From positions 1 to 10,185 of the forward strand of contig SLCJ01000084.1 of NCBI GenBank assembly GCA_007125835.1: DNA of 10,185 nucleotides. Reading direction: 5' to 3'. Made by a program: the position numbers and the translations under genes. This document shows positions 1 through 5,528 of this stretch, in pieces. The DNA comes from Verrucomicrobiales bacterium. Lineage in GTDB: Bacteria; Verrucomicrobiota; Verrucomicrobiia; Verrucomicrobiales; SLCJ01. Every line of letters starts with the position of its first letter. Position 1 is the first letter of the stretch. The notes beneath the pieces are model-generated. The model had not been told where the DNA came from. It made no database searches and was given only the letters and a program-made list of their open reading frames with translations.

Positions 1-1
1 G

Positions 2-170
2 CATCCCTTCGGGATGAGGGAGTGGGGGCATCCTTCTGGCATCCCTTCAGGATGCGAAATTTTTGTGATCGTGGGGTCCGGGGGTATCGCTTCGCTCGAC
101 CCCCGGCTACGTTCTGGTATCCCTTCGGGATGAGGGAGTGGGGGCGCCTTTCTGGCATCCGTTTGGGATG
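2..170. repeat. 43-bp direct repeat with CATCCC-TTC-GGGATG hairpins
   Basis: Bases 2-44 and 118-160 align without gaps with 4 mismatches over 43. Each copy starts with a small hairpin (CATCCC/GGGATG, loop TTC, at 2-16; TATCCC variant at 118-132). Degenerate versions of the hairpin follow each copy at 40-54 (CATCCCTTCAGGATG) and 156-170 (CATCCGTTTGGGATG). The similarity weakly extends downstream: a GTGATCGTGGGGTC-like sequence follows the first copy (about 64-77) and a looser version follows the second (about 192-211). This looks like dispersed, structure-forming intergenic DNA of REP/hairpin type rather than a CRISPR, because there are only two copies and the spacing is irregular. Confidence 0.75.
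78..106. repeat. Inverted repeat CCGGGGGT/ACCCCCGG
   Basis: A perfect 8-bp stem (78-85 with 99-106) encloses the 13-base loop ATCGCTTCGCTCG. It lies between the two copies of the 43-bp direct repeat, and no T-tract follows on either strand, so it is not a typical intrinsic terminator. It probably belongs to the same composite intergenic repeat. Confidence 0.7.
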
Positions 171-315
171 GGGTATGGGTGGCGCTGGATTGTGATTGTG
201 GATGTGGGGTCAGGTTTTTGGTGGGGTGTGCGAGGCGAACGGGCGGGAGGATCTCTGGTCGCAGGAGTTTGGCGTGTGGGGAGGCGTGAATGGCGGAGCG
301 GCTCGCACGTACGAA

Positions 316-328
316 ACCCCGTTGGGGT
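316..328. repeat. Short hairpin ACCCC-GTT-GGGGT
   Basis: A 5-bp stem with a three-base loop, of the same construction as the CATCCC-TTC-GGGATG hairpins upstream. It comes before the larger palindrome at 353-384. Confidence 0.5.
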
Positions 329-352
329 AGAGGGTGTGGTGGGGGGGATTAT

Positions 353-384
353 CCCGGGGTAGCGGCGTGCGCCGCAACCCCGGG
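353..384. repeat. 32-nt near-perfect palindrome
   Basis: CCCGGGGT (353-360) pairs with ACCCCGGG (377-384), and GCGGCG (362-367) pairs with CGCCGC (370-375). The only interruptions are one A-A mismatch (361/376) and a two-base TG centre. This is a very GC-rich 14-bp stem. No T-run follows on either strand, so it is not a standard terminator. It may be a REP-like element, a cruciform site or a structured RNA end. Confidence 0.8.
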
Positions 385-396
385 CTTTGGAATGAA

Positions 397-409
397 TCCC
401 CTTTGGGGA
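397..409. repeat. Short hairpin TCCCC-TTT-GGGGA
   Basis: A 5-bp stem with a three-base loop, 12 bases after the 353-384 palindrome. Together with 316-328 and 353-384 it forms a cluster of three hairpins within 94 bases. Confidence 0.5.
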
Positions 410-433
410 AGGATGCGAGTCTGCGCGGCTGAT

Positions 434-720
434 GATGGTTTGTCCTTCCTTGGTCGAGATGTCCTGGTGCTTGAGGGTGGCTGGCTCCCAAGGAGCGGCG
501 AACCTTCTTCGCCGATGCGGATGATGGGGAAATGAGGGACGAGCTTCGCTCCATGCCATCTGCCTTCTCATCCTCGGGCGATGGTGTATTGCCCTTCCTT
601 GGTTGAGATGCCAAGGCGCTTGAATGGGGTTGTCCCTCCTCCTGGGAACGCCAATGCCCCCCTTGGTATGGGAATGAGGTGGCGAATGGTTGGGTCGTAA
701 CGGTCTTCTCATTCACCATC
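434..720. repeat. Degenerate tandem repeat, two units of about 145 bp
   Basis: Unit one begins near 434 and unit two near 581. Matching landmarks recur at a spacing of about 140-150 bp: the CCTTCCTTGGT-GAGATG core (444-461 and 593-610), a GCTTGA stretch (469-474 and 618-623), a GGGAAATGAGG/GGGAATGAGG stretch (about 528-538 and 670-679) and a CTTCTCAT stretch (564-571 and 705-712). The copies are clearly diverged, with small insertions and deletions. Neither copy encodes a plausible protein. This is an old duplication of intergenic DNA. Confidence 0.6.
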
Positions 721-842
721 TCATTCACGACCTCCCTCAAGTGAGGGGGGCTCCCCACTGGCTGCATGGTGGAGTGGCTATTTATTGCGGTGAGAAGCGG
801 TGCTGGCTCCGGTCGCTTTTCATTTTGCCCATGCGTGCGGGC

Positions 843-877
843 AAAAAAAATCCGCCCGCCTGGGGAGGCGGGCGGAT
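843..877 (-). terminator. Intrinsic terminator of the GAPDH gene
   Basis: Read on the minus strand, a perfect 12-bp stem (ATCCGCCCGCCT with AGGCGGGCGGAT, bases 850-877, loop of four) runs directly into eight T residues (plus-strand A-run 843-850). It starts 16 bases past the GAPDH stop codon. A second hairpin, TTTTGCCC/GGGCAAAA (823-830 with 839-846), overlaps the same T-run and may back it up. This is a canonical rho-independent terminator. Confidence 0.92.
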
Positions 878-893
878 GGGTGGTGTGGCGGGC

Positions 894-1940
894 TCAGAGT
901 TTGGCGGCGACGAGTTTGATGAGGTCGATGCAGCGGTTGGAGTAGCCCCATTCGTTGTCGTACCAGCTGACGAGTTTGAAGAAGCGGCTGTTGAGTTCGA
1001 TTCCGGATCCGGCGTCGAAGATGCTGGAGGCGGGGTCGTGGATGAAGTCGGAGGAGACGACTTCGTCTTCGGTGTAGTTGAGGATGCCTTTGAGGTAGGT
1101 TTCGCTCGCCTTTTTCATGGCGGCGCAGATTTCCGCGTAGCTGGTATCTTTCTCGGTTTTGACGGTGAGGTCGACGGCCGAGACGGTGGGTGTGGGCACA
1201 CGGAAGGCCATGCCGGTGATTTTCCCTTTCACTTCGGGGCAGACGAGGCCGACGGCCTTGGCGGCACCGGTGGTGCTGGGGATGATGTTGATGGCCGCGG
1301 CGCGTCCGCCTTTCCAGTCCTTGCGTGATGGTCCGTCCACGGTTTTTTGGGTGGCGGTGTAGGCGTGGACGGTGGTCATCAGGCCTTCGGCGATGCCGAA
1401 GCCTTCCTTGAGCAGCACGCTGACCACGGGGGCGAGGCAGTTGGTGGTGCAGGAGGCGTTGGAGATGACGTGGTGGTTGGCGGGGTCGTATTTTTCTTCG
1501 TTGACGCCGAGCACGACGGTGATGTCCTCGTTTTTGCCGGGGGCGGAGATGATGACTTTCTTGGCGCCGGCTTCGATGTGGCCGCGGGCTTTGGAGCCTT
1601 CGGTGAAGAGGCCGGTGGCCTCGATGACGATGTCGACGCCGAGTTCACCCCAGGGGAGGGCGGCGGGGCCTTCCTTGATGGCGAGGCACTTGATGGTGTG
1701 GCCGTCGATGATGAGGAGGTCGTCCTCTTCGAGGGAGGGGTCCGACTTGGCGCTTTTGACGTCGTTGGGCATGCGGCCCTGAGTGGAGTCGTATTTGACG
1801 AGGTAGGCGAGGTTGTCCGCAGGAACGAGGTCGTTGACCGCGACTACTTCAAATTCCTTGCCGAGGAGACCTTGTTCGACCAGCGCCCTGAAGACGAGAC
1901 GCCCGATTCGGCCGAAGCCGTTGATTCCGATTTTTACCAT
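894..1940 (-). CDS. gap: Glyceraldehyde-3-phosphate dehydrogenase, NAD-dependent type
   Basis: This cytoplasmic glycolytic enzyme converts glyceraldehyde-3-phosphate, NAD+ and phosphate to 1,3-bisphosphoglycerate. The 348-residue product is close to the usual 330-340. It shows the N-terminal Rossmann motif INGFGRIGR (residues 6-14), an Asp after the second beta strand (VND, D37) as expected for NAD preference, and the active-site block SNASCTTNC with nucleophile C164. The partner His is H192 (VHAYTATQ), followed by IIPSTTGAAKAV (219-230) and the C-terminal WYDNEWGYS (326-334). The ATG at 1940 is chosen because the protein then begins MVKIGINGFG, as in the family; the frame stays open to 2051, but the extra N-terminus is unlike GAPDH. 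I see no Shine-Dalgarno sequence before the ATG. A strong terminator follows, so the gene ends its transcript; 107 bp separate it from the glycosyltransferase upstream, so it may have its own promoter. Confidence 0.97.
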   Translation of the reverse strand: MVKIGINGFGRIGRLVFRALVEQGLLGKEFEVVAVNDLVPADNLAYLVKYDSTQGRMPNDVKSAKSDPSLEEDDLLIIDGHTIKCLAIKEGPAALPWGELGVDIVIEATGLFTEGSKARGHIEAGAKKVIISAPGKNEDITVVLGVNEEKYDPANHHVISNASCTTNCLAPVVSVLLKEGFGIAEGLMTTVHAYTATQKTVDGPSRKDWKGGRAAAINIIPSTTGAAKAVGLVCPEVKGKITGMAFRVPTPTVSAVDLTVKTEKDTSYAEICAAMKKASETYLKGILNYTEDEVVSSDFIHDPASSIFDAGSGIELNSRFFKLVSWYDNEWGYSNRCIDLIKLVAAKL

Positions 1941-2047
1941 AGATGTTGGGTTCGATTCTTGTTTTCTTGTGATGCAGGGCGCGCCGGCACTCATCATGAA
2001 TCCGACCCGGTTTCCTGCAAGGCAATAGACACGAATCTGGCGGCGCG

Positions 2048-3244
2048 TCAACCGCTACCGGACGGGACGGGTGGGACGGGTGGGACGGGTGGGGCAATTT
2101 TGTCGTAAATGGCCTCGAGGCTGGCGATGGAGGCTTCGCGGGAGAAGTGGCGGCGGACGGAGTCGGCGGCGGCGCGGCCGATGGCGGCGGCTTGGGCGGG
2201 GTGGTCGAGGAGCGAGGCGATGGCGGCGGCGAGGGCGGTGTGGTCGCCTTCGTCGATGAGGAGGCCGTTTTGGTCGTGAGTGATGGCTTCGGGGATGCCG
2301 CCGTGGCGGGTGGCGACGACGGGTAGGCCGGTGGCCATGGCTTCGAGCATGCCGTTTGGGACGCCTTCGCGGTTGCCGTCGGCGGAGGTTTCGCTGGGGT
2401 GGGCGAAGAGGGTGGCGGTGTGGAGTTGGTGGTGGAGGTTGTCTTGGCGGAGGAAGCCGAGCCAGTGGATGGCTTCGGCGATGCCGAGTTCGGCGGCGAG
2501 GCGGCGCAGTTCGGGTTCGAGGGGGCCTTCGCCGGCGATGTGAAGGCGCAGGTTTTTTCCCTGGGCGCGGAGGGCGGCGAGGGCGCGGAGGGTGGTGGCG
2601 TAGCCTTTTTTGGCGATGAGGCGGCCGGATTGGAGGAGGACGGCAGGCTGGTCGGGCTGGCGGGGGCGCTCGAGAAAGGGGAATTCTTCGAGGGGGATGC
2701 CGGTGCGGTTGAGTGCGAGTTTTTCCGGCGGGCAGCCGAGGGCGGCGAGGTCGTCGAGCAGGGCTTGGGAGCGGGCGAGGATGGCGGCGGCGTGTTGGAA
2801 AACGGAGGCCATGAGGCGGCGGCGCACCGGGTGGTCCATGCCGACGCCGGCGTCGGCACCGTGGAAACTGACGACGACGGGCCAGGGCGAAACTTGGAGC
2901 AGTGGCAGCCAGTGGGGGGCGATGTGTCCGAAGTAGAGGTGGACGACGCGGGCGTGGTGGGTTTGTATGCCATCGAGCATGGCGATGAGTTCCGCATGGG
3001 AGACCTGCCAGGGGATGCGGCGGAGCTGGGTGAACCAGAGGCGGCGGAAGAAGCGCCAGCGGTATTTGGGCAGCACGGTGACCCAGCGTTTGTGCATGTG
3101 GAATGTTTTGCGGTGCTGCCAGCGCTGGGTGATGACATGGGCGCGCCAATGCACGAGGCCGCTTACCTGGCGGTAAAGGTGCCACATTTCCGGCTGGCAG
3201 AATACCGGGACGTAACTGGCCACGACGGGGCGTTGTTCTCGCAT
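2048..3244 (-). CDS. GT4-family glycosyltransferase (GT-B fold)
   Basis: This enzyme probably transfers a sugar from a nucleotide donor to a polysaccharide or lipid-linked acceptor at the cytoplasmic face of the membrane. The 398-residue product has the two-domain GT-B layout. The N-terminal acceptor half contains SFHGAD (126-131). The C-terminal donor half contains GRLIAKKGY (207-215), HIAGEGPLEPELRRLA (235-250), the E-x7-E pair E293/E301 within EGVPNGMLEAMATGLPVVAT, and GGIPEAI (315-321). Overall it resembles enzymes of capsule and exopolysaccharide synthesis, but donor and acceptor cannot be told from sequence. The ATG at 3244 puts MREQRPVVASYVPVF at the N-terminus, as expected for the first beta strand; a TTG at 3280 in the same frame would add 12 residues and leave 13 bases to the methyltransferase gene. 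The C-terminus ends in a PPVPPVPPVP tail encoded by a 9-bp tandem repeat. It is probably co-transcribed with the upstream methyltransferase. Confidence 0.9.
   Translation of the reverse strand: MREQRPVVASYVPVFCQPEMWHLYRQVSGLVHWRAHVITQRWQHRKTFHMHKRWVTVLPKYRWRFFRRLWFTQLRRIPWQVSHAELIAMLDGIQTHHARVVHLYFGHIAPHWLPLLQVSPWPVVVSFHGADAGVGMDHPVRRRLMASVFQHAAAILARSQALLDDLAALGCPPEKLALNRTGIPLEEFPFLERPRQPDQPAVLLQSGRLIAKKGYATTLRALAALRAQGKNLRLHIAGEGPLEPELRRLAAELGIAEAIHWLGFLRQDNLHHQLHTATLFAHPSETSADGNREGVPNGMLEAMATGLPVVATRHGGIPEAITHDQNGLLIDEGDHTALAAAIASLLDHPAQAAAIGRAAADSVRRHFSREASIASLEAIYDKIAPPVPPVPPVPSGSG
2066..2092. repeat. 9-bp tandem repeat (GACGGGTGG x3) in the glycosyltransferase 3' end
   Basis: Three exact copies of GACGGGTGG are in frame with the glycosyltransferase gene and encode the repeated Pro-Pro-Val tail. 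They are followed by a Ser-Gly-Ser-Gly end. A repeat of this type can gain or lose units by slippage without a frameshift. Confidence 0.85.
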
Positions 3245-3293
3245 GGCGGATGGCTTACACGGCGCAGGGCACCGGCGCAAGGCCGGTTTGCGT

Positions 3294-3890
3294 CTACGAT
3301 TCGGGGTGCGCGCTGCGGCGGGCGATGACTTCGGATTCAGCGTCGTCGCGCTCGGCGAAGGTGCGGGTGTTGGGGTGGATGGTGGGTGGCTCGAAGGCGT
3401 GGCGGAGGAGTGCGCTCAATTCGGCACTCGGGCAATTCCAGGGCGGGCCATCGTTTTCGTCGTCGAGGTGGGTGAAGAATGCTCCGTGGAGCAGGCCGCC
3501 GGGCCGCAGCCACCGGCGGCAGGCCTGGAGGTATTCGGGCCGCTGTCTCGGGTGCAGGGCGCAGAAGAAGGTGTGTTCCCAGACGAGGTCGAAGGGCTGG
3601 GCTGGCTGCCATTGGAGGGCGTTGGCTTCGATGAGGGATAGGTTGGGGAGGTCGCCACCGAGTTTGCGTGCGGCATCGAGCGCGCGGCGGGACAGATCGA
3701 TGGCGGTGACGTGGCTGCCGGGGAGGGCGGTGGCGATGGCGGCGGCGTCGTGTCCGGTGCCGCAGCCCGGGACGAGGATGTGCCTGTGGCTGTGGTTGTG
3801 CCATTCGCAGGCCCGGGCGGCGATCAGCGGGTGGGCTCGGCCTTTGTCCCAGGGCGTGTCTCCGCATGCGTATCGGTGATCCCAGTCCAT
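3294..3890 (-). CDS. SAM-dependent methyltransferase, TPMT (thiopurine/thiol methyltransferase) family
   Basis: A class I methyltransferase of 198 residues. It begins with the family signature WDHRYACGDTPWDKG (residues 3-17), followed by a nearby HPL. Motif I is ILVPGCGTGHDA (38-49) for SAM binding, then the acidic D65 (TAIDLS). The EHTFFCALHPRQRPEYL stretch (105-121) and LRPGGLL (128-134) are typical of TPMT-superfamily members, including plant and fungal halide/thiol methyltransferases. The likely reaction is S-methylation of a small thiol, or of halide or another soft nucleophile; the substrate cannot be named from sequence. The ATG at 3890 sits a few residues before the conserved W, as expected. 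No Shine-Dalgarno sequence is visible. The stop lies 49 bp before the glycosyltransferase ATG on the same strand, suggesting a two-gene unit, though a shared pathway is not evident. Confidence 0.88.
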   Translation of the reverse strand: MDWDHRYACGDTPWDKGRAHPLIAARACEWHNHSHRHILVPGCGTGHDAAAIATALPGSHVTAIDLSRRALDAARKLGGDLPNLSLIEANALQWQPAQPFDLVWEHTFFCALHPRQRPEYLQACRRWLRPGGLLHGAFFTHLDDENDGPPWNCPSAELSALLRHAFEPPTIHPNTRTFAERDDAESEVIARRSAHPES

Positions 3891-3927
3891 AATTTTTCAA
3901 AAAAGTTGGGTTTTGGTGTGGTTGGCC

Positions 3928-3957
3928 TTGTCAGCCGACCGGGAACTGTGCCATAAT
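3928..3957 (+). promoter_or_regulatory. Sigma70-like promoter for the nuclease-like gene
   Basis: A -35 box TTGTCA (3928-3933, five of six consensus) and a -10 box CATAAT (3952-3957, five of six) are separated by 18 bp in the 75-bp gap between two divergent genes. The ATG at 3966 begins only 8 bases after the -10 box, so a start at the usual distance would give a transcript with almost no leader. I found no equally good promoter for the divergent methyltransferase gene. Confidence 0.6.
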
Positions 3958-3965
3958 CCACGCAG

Positions 3966-4688
3966 ATGGTCACCCGGAATCAAATCATCGCCGCGAGTTG
4001 TATTGCGGCGTTTCTCATCCTGCTCGCCGTCGGAGCCTATTTCGGGCGGCAGATCACCCACGGAGGGGTTGGCGAGTCGTCTGAGGCCCGCGAGTTGCCG
4101 CGGCGCATTGGCAGCGAGTTCGAGGTGTTTGATCGGGCGGTGTTGTCCGAGGCGGGCAGCGGCGAGGAGATGGCCGGGCACCGTTTTGCCTTTTCGGATT
4201 CGGTCAGCGCGCGCTACATGGTCCAGCTTTATTTTGTGGAGTCGCCGGAGCCGGAGCTGAATGAGAGAACGCGCGAGTCGGTGGCGGCGATGGCGCGTTA
4301 TTTCGGCGACGTGCCGCTGGACAAGTTGCTGGAGGGGGGCGTGGAGGCGCGCGATTTCACGGCGCGTCTGCTGGCCGAGAATCGGTTTCGCATTGCCACC
4401 AAGTTTGAGAGTCCGGAATCGGGGCCGTCGATGCGGGCGAGTGTGCGCGCTTTTGTGTTGGTAGAGATGCCCGATGGGGAGGAGCGTTATTTGAGCGAAA
4501 TTCTGGTGCAGGAGGGTTATGCGGCGATCAGCGTGCCGGGGGTTTTTCTGCCGTATGGCGAGCCGCGCGACACCTACCGCGCTTACCTGGCGCGGCTTGA
4601 GGAGGAGGCGCGGCGGGCGGGGCGCGGTATTTGGGCCCACAGCCGCAGTGAAACGGCCGGCGGGGTGGATTTGGACGCGGCCCCGTGA
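3966..4688 (+). CDS. Membrane-anchored staphylococcal-nuclease-fold (thermonuclease-like) protein, altered active site
   Basis: The 240-residue protein has one N-terminal hydrophobic segment (about residues 6-26) with little charge before it, so it is probably an anchor or uncleaved signal that puts the rest outside the cytoplasm. The SNase-like region spans about 68-226. The strand VQLYFVESPE (86-95) matches the SNase RLLLVDTPE strand, then come helix and strand blocks, LSEILVQEGYA (176-186), and the C-terminal helix ending RAGRGIWAHS (217-226), which is typical of the fold. Compared by eye with S. aureus nuclease (R35, D40, E43, R87), the equivalents appear to be Q87, E92, E95 and perhaps R161. 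The loss of the first Arg and the Asp-to-Glu change make nuclease activity doubtful. The ATG at 3966 follows a promoter closely with no ribosome site. The MarC-family gene begins 25 bp after the stop, so they may be co-transcribed. Confidence 0.75.
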   Translation: MVTRNQIIAASCIAAFLILLAVGAYFGRQITHGGVGESSEARELPRRIGSEFEVFDRAVLSEAGSGEEMAGHRFAFSDSVSARYMVQLYFVESPEPELNERTRESVAAMARYFGDVPLDKLLEGGVEARDFTARLLAENRFRIATKFESPESGPSMRASVRAFVLVEMPDGEERYLSEILVQEGYAAISVPGVFLPYGEPRDTYRAYLARLEEEARRAGRGIWAHSRSETAGGVDLDAAP

Positions 4689-4713
4689 AAAGGATACGTT
4701 ACATGTTGCCCAG

Positions 4714-5373
4714 ATGCTGACAGGTTTGCCGGAATTTTTTTTGATGGCCTTCGTGTCGCTTTTCGCGGTGGTCAATCCCTTTTCCTCGGTGCCGGCATTC
4801 CTGGCGATCACGGATGGCGATTCAAGGGAGGACCGCATCCGGATGGCGCGCACCGGGTGTTTGACGGCGTGCGTTTTGTTGGCGGTGTTCGCGTTGTCGG
4901 GGCAGTGGTTGGTTCAGTTTCTCGGGGTGTCGATTCCTGCGTTTCAGGTGGCTGGCGGGGTGATTTTGTTTACGATCGGATTCGACATGTTGCGCGCTCC
5001 TGAGATGAAGACGCGGTTGAACGAGCAGGAGCGTGAGCTGGCGCTGCGCAAGGATGACATTGCGATCAGCCCGCTTGCGGTGCCGTTGTTGTGCGGGCCG
5101 GGATCGATCTCGACGGCAATCATCCTGCAGACACAAACGGAGTCGTGGGCGGGGAATGCGGTGCTGCTGGCGGCGGTGCCTTTTGTCTATCTGGCCAGTT
5201 ATGGTGTGTTTCGCGCGGCTATCGGTGGCGCGCGTTGGGTGAACCCGATTGTGCTGCGCATCATGCGGCGGCTGATGGGTTTGTTGTTCGCGGTGATTGC
5301 GGCGCAGTTTGTGATCAATGGGGTGGTGGCGGTGGTGCCGATGGTCGTGGAGGCACTGGCCGAGGCCGGGTGA
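4714..5373 (+). CDS. MarC-family integral membrane protein
   Basis: A 219-residue, strongly hydrophobic protein with about six membrane segments (about 7-30, 45-62, 72-92, 119-140, 148-166 and 186-206). It carries the family hallmarks NPFSSVPAFLAIT (21-33) near the N-terminus, IAISPLAVPLLCGPGSI (116-132) in the middle and RLMGLLFAVIAAQFVINGV (186-204) at the end. MarC/UPF0056 proteins sit in the inner membrane. The E. coli gene was named for multiple antibiotic resistance, but that role was not upheld and the transported substrate is unknown. The ATG at 4714 matches the usual family N-terminus; the frame is open upstream to 4519, but that part overlaps the previous gene and is Arg-rich. An AAGGA (4690-4694) lies 19 bases before this ATG, too far for normal use, yet 8 bases before an ATG at 4703 that opens a five-codon frame overlapping this start. 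Confidence 0.93.
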   Translation: MLTGLPEFFLMAFVSLFAVVNPFSSVPAFLAITDGDSREDRIRMARTGCLTACVLLAVFALSGQWLVQFLGVSIPAFQVAGGVILFTIGFDMLRAPEMKTRLNEQERELALRKDDIAISPLAVPLLCGPGSISTAIILQTQTESWAGNAVLLAAVPFVYLASYGVFRAAIGGARWVNPIVLRIMRRLMGLLFAVIAAQFVINGVVAVVPMVVEALAEAG

Positions 5374-5376
5374 GGC

Positions 5377-5403
5377 CCCGCAGGTGCGGGCAAACTGGTT
5401 TTT
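5377..5403 (+). terminator. Possible weak terminator after the MarC-family gene
   Basis: A short GC hairpin (CCCGC/GCGGG, bases 5377-5390, loop AGGT) starts 4 bases after the stop codon and is followed, after eight bases, by TTTTT (5399-5403). The stem is short and the T-run is displaced, so termination may be partial. A second small hairpin (ACATTC/GAATGT, loop GGC) lies at 5416-5430 without a T-run. Confidence 0.35.
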
Positions 5404-5528
5404 AAAACAGACCGGACATTCGGCGAATGTGCAGTGGGCGCGGGAGCGTTACAGTGGCGGGAGCGCGGCCAGAGAGAAGGCGCTGCCTCCGATTTCCCTA
5501 ATTGCTCATAAAACCATTCCGACATCTC

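Larger units (their letters stand above)
1..840. other. Gene-free, hairpin- and repeat-rich intergenic region
   Basis: No reading frame here looks like a protein. The frames that stay open are Pro/Arg/His/Ser-rich on the minus strand or Gly/Val/Arg-rich on the plus strand, which is what open frames through GC-rich repeats look like, and they match no family I know. The region holds many short inverted repeats, mostly with three-base loops, several of them in direct-repeat copies listed separately. Further small hairpins are at 484-496 (GCTCC/GGAGC, loop CAA), 497-513 (GGCGAA/TTCGCC), 541-551 (GAGC/GCTC, loop TTC) and 734-747 (CCCTCA/TGAGGG). A 10-bp sequence (TCTCATTCAC) is repeated at 707-716 and 719-728. 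The downstream terminator at 843-877 closes the GAPDH unit, so the region lies beyond the end of that transcript. Confidence 0.75.

Noticed and set aside
1..170. Possible CRISPR array
   Set aside because: Only two copies of a 43-bp repeat with a 73-bp interval that itself holds other hairpins; no regular spacers and no cas genes.
107..767. Two overlapping minus-strand open frames of 185 and 201 residues (107-712, 210-767)
   Set aside because: Composition is Pro/His/Arg/Ser-rich with no recognisable motif, and both frames run through the repeats in the gene-free region. They are chance open frames in GC-rich DNA.
690..1328. Plus-strand 212-residue open frame
   Set aside because: It mostly lies antisense to GAPDH, crosses the terminator, and is rich in Gly/Asp/Val, as expected for the mirror of a coding strand.
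1941..2051. N-terminal extension of GAPDH by 37 residues
   Set aside because: The family begins at MVKIGINGFG. The extension is unlike any GAPDH N-terminus and has no ribosome site.
1849..3185. Long minus-strand frames (Pro/Ser- or Pro/Arg-rich) overlapping the glycosyltransferase
   Set aside because: Same-strand frame shadows of the glycosyltransferase gene, low complexity, no family features.
2399..3328. Plus-strand 309-residue open frame
   Set aside because: Antisense to the glycosyltransferase with Gly/Glu/Val-rich composition; only the opposite strand carries a clear protein family.
3897..4853. Minus-strand 318-residue open frame
   Set aside because: Antisense to the nuclease-like and MarC-family genes, His/Arg-rich, no recognisable domain.
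5502..5528. TTG start adding nine residues to the sialidase
   Set aside because: The ATG at 5529 directly opens a textbook signal peptide; the extra residues would precede it without benefit.
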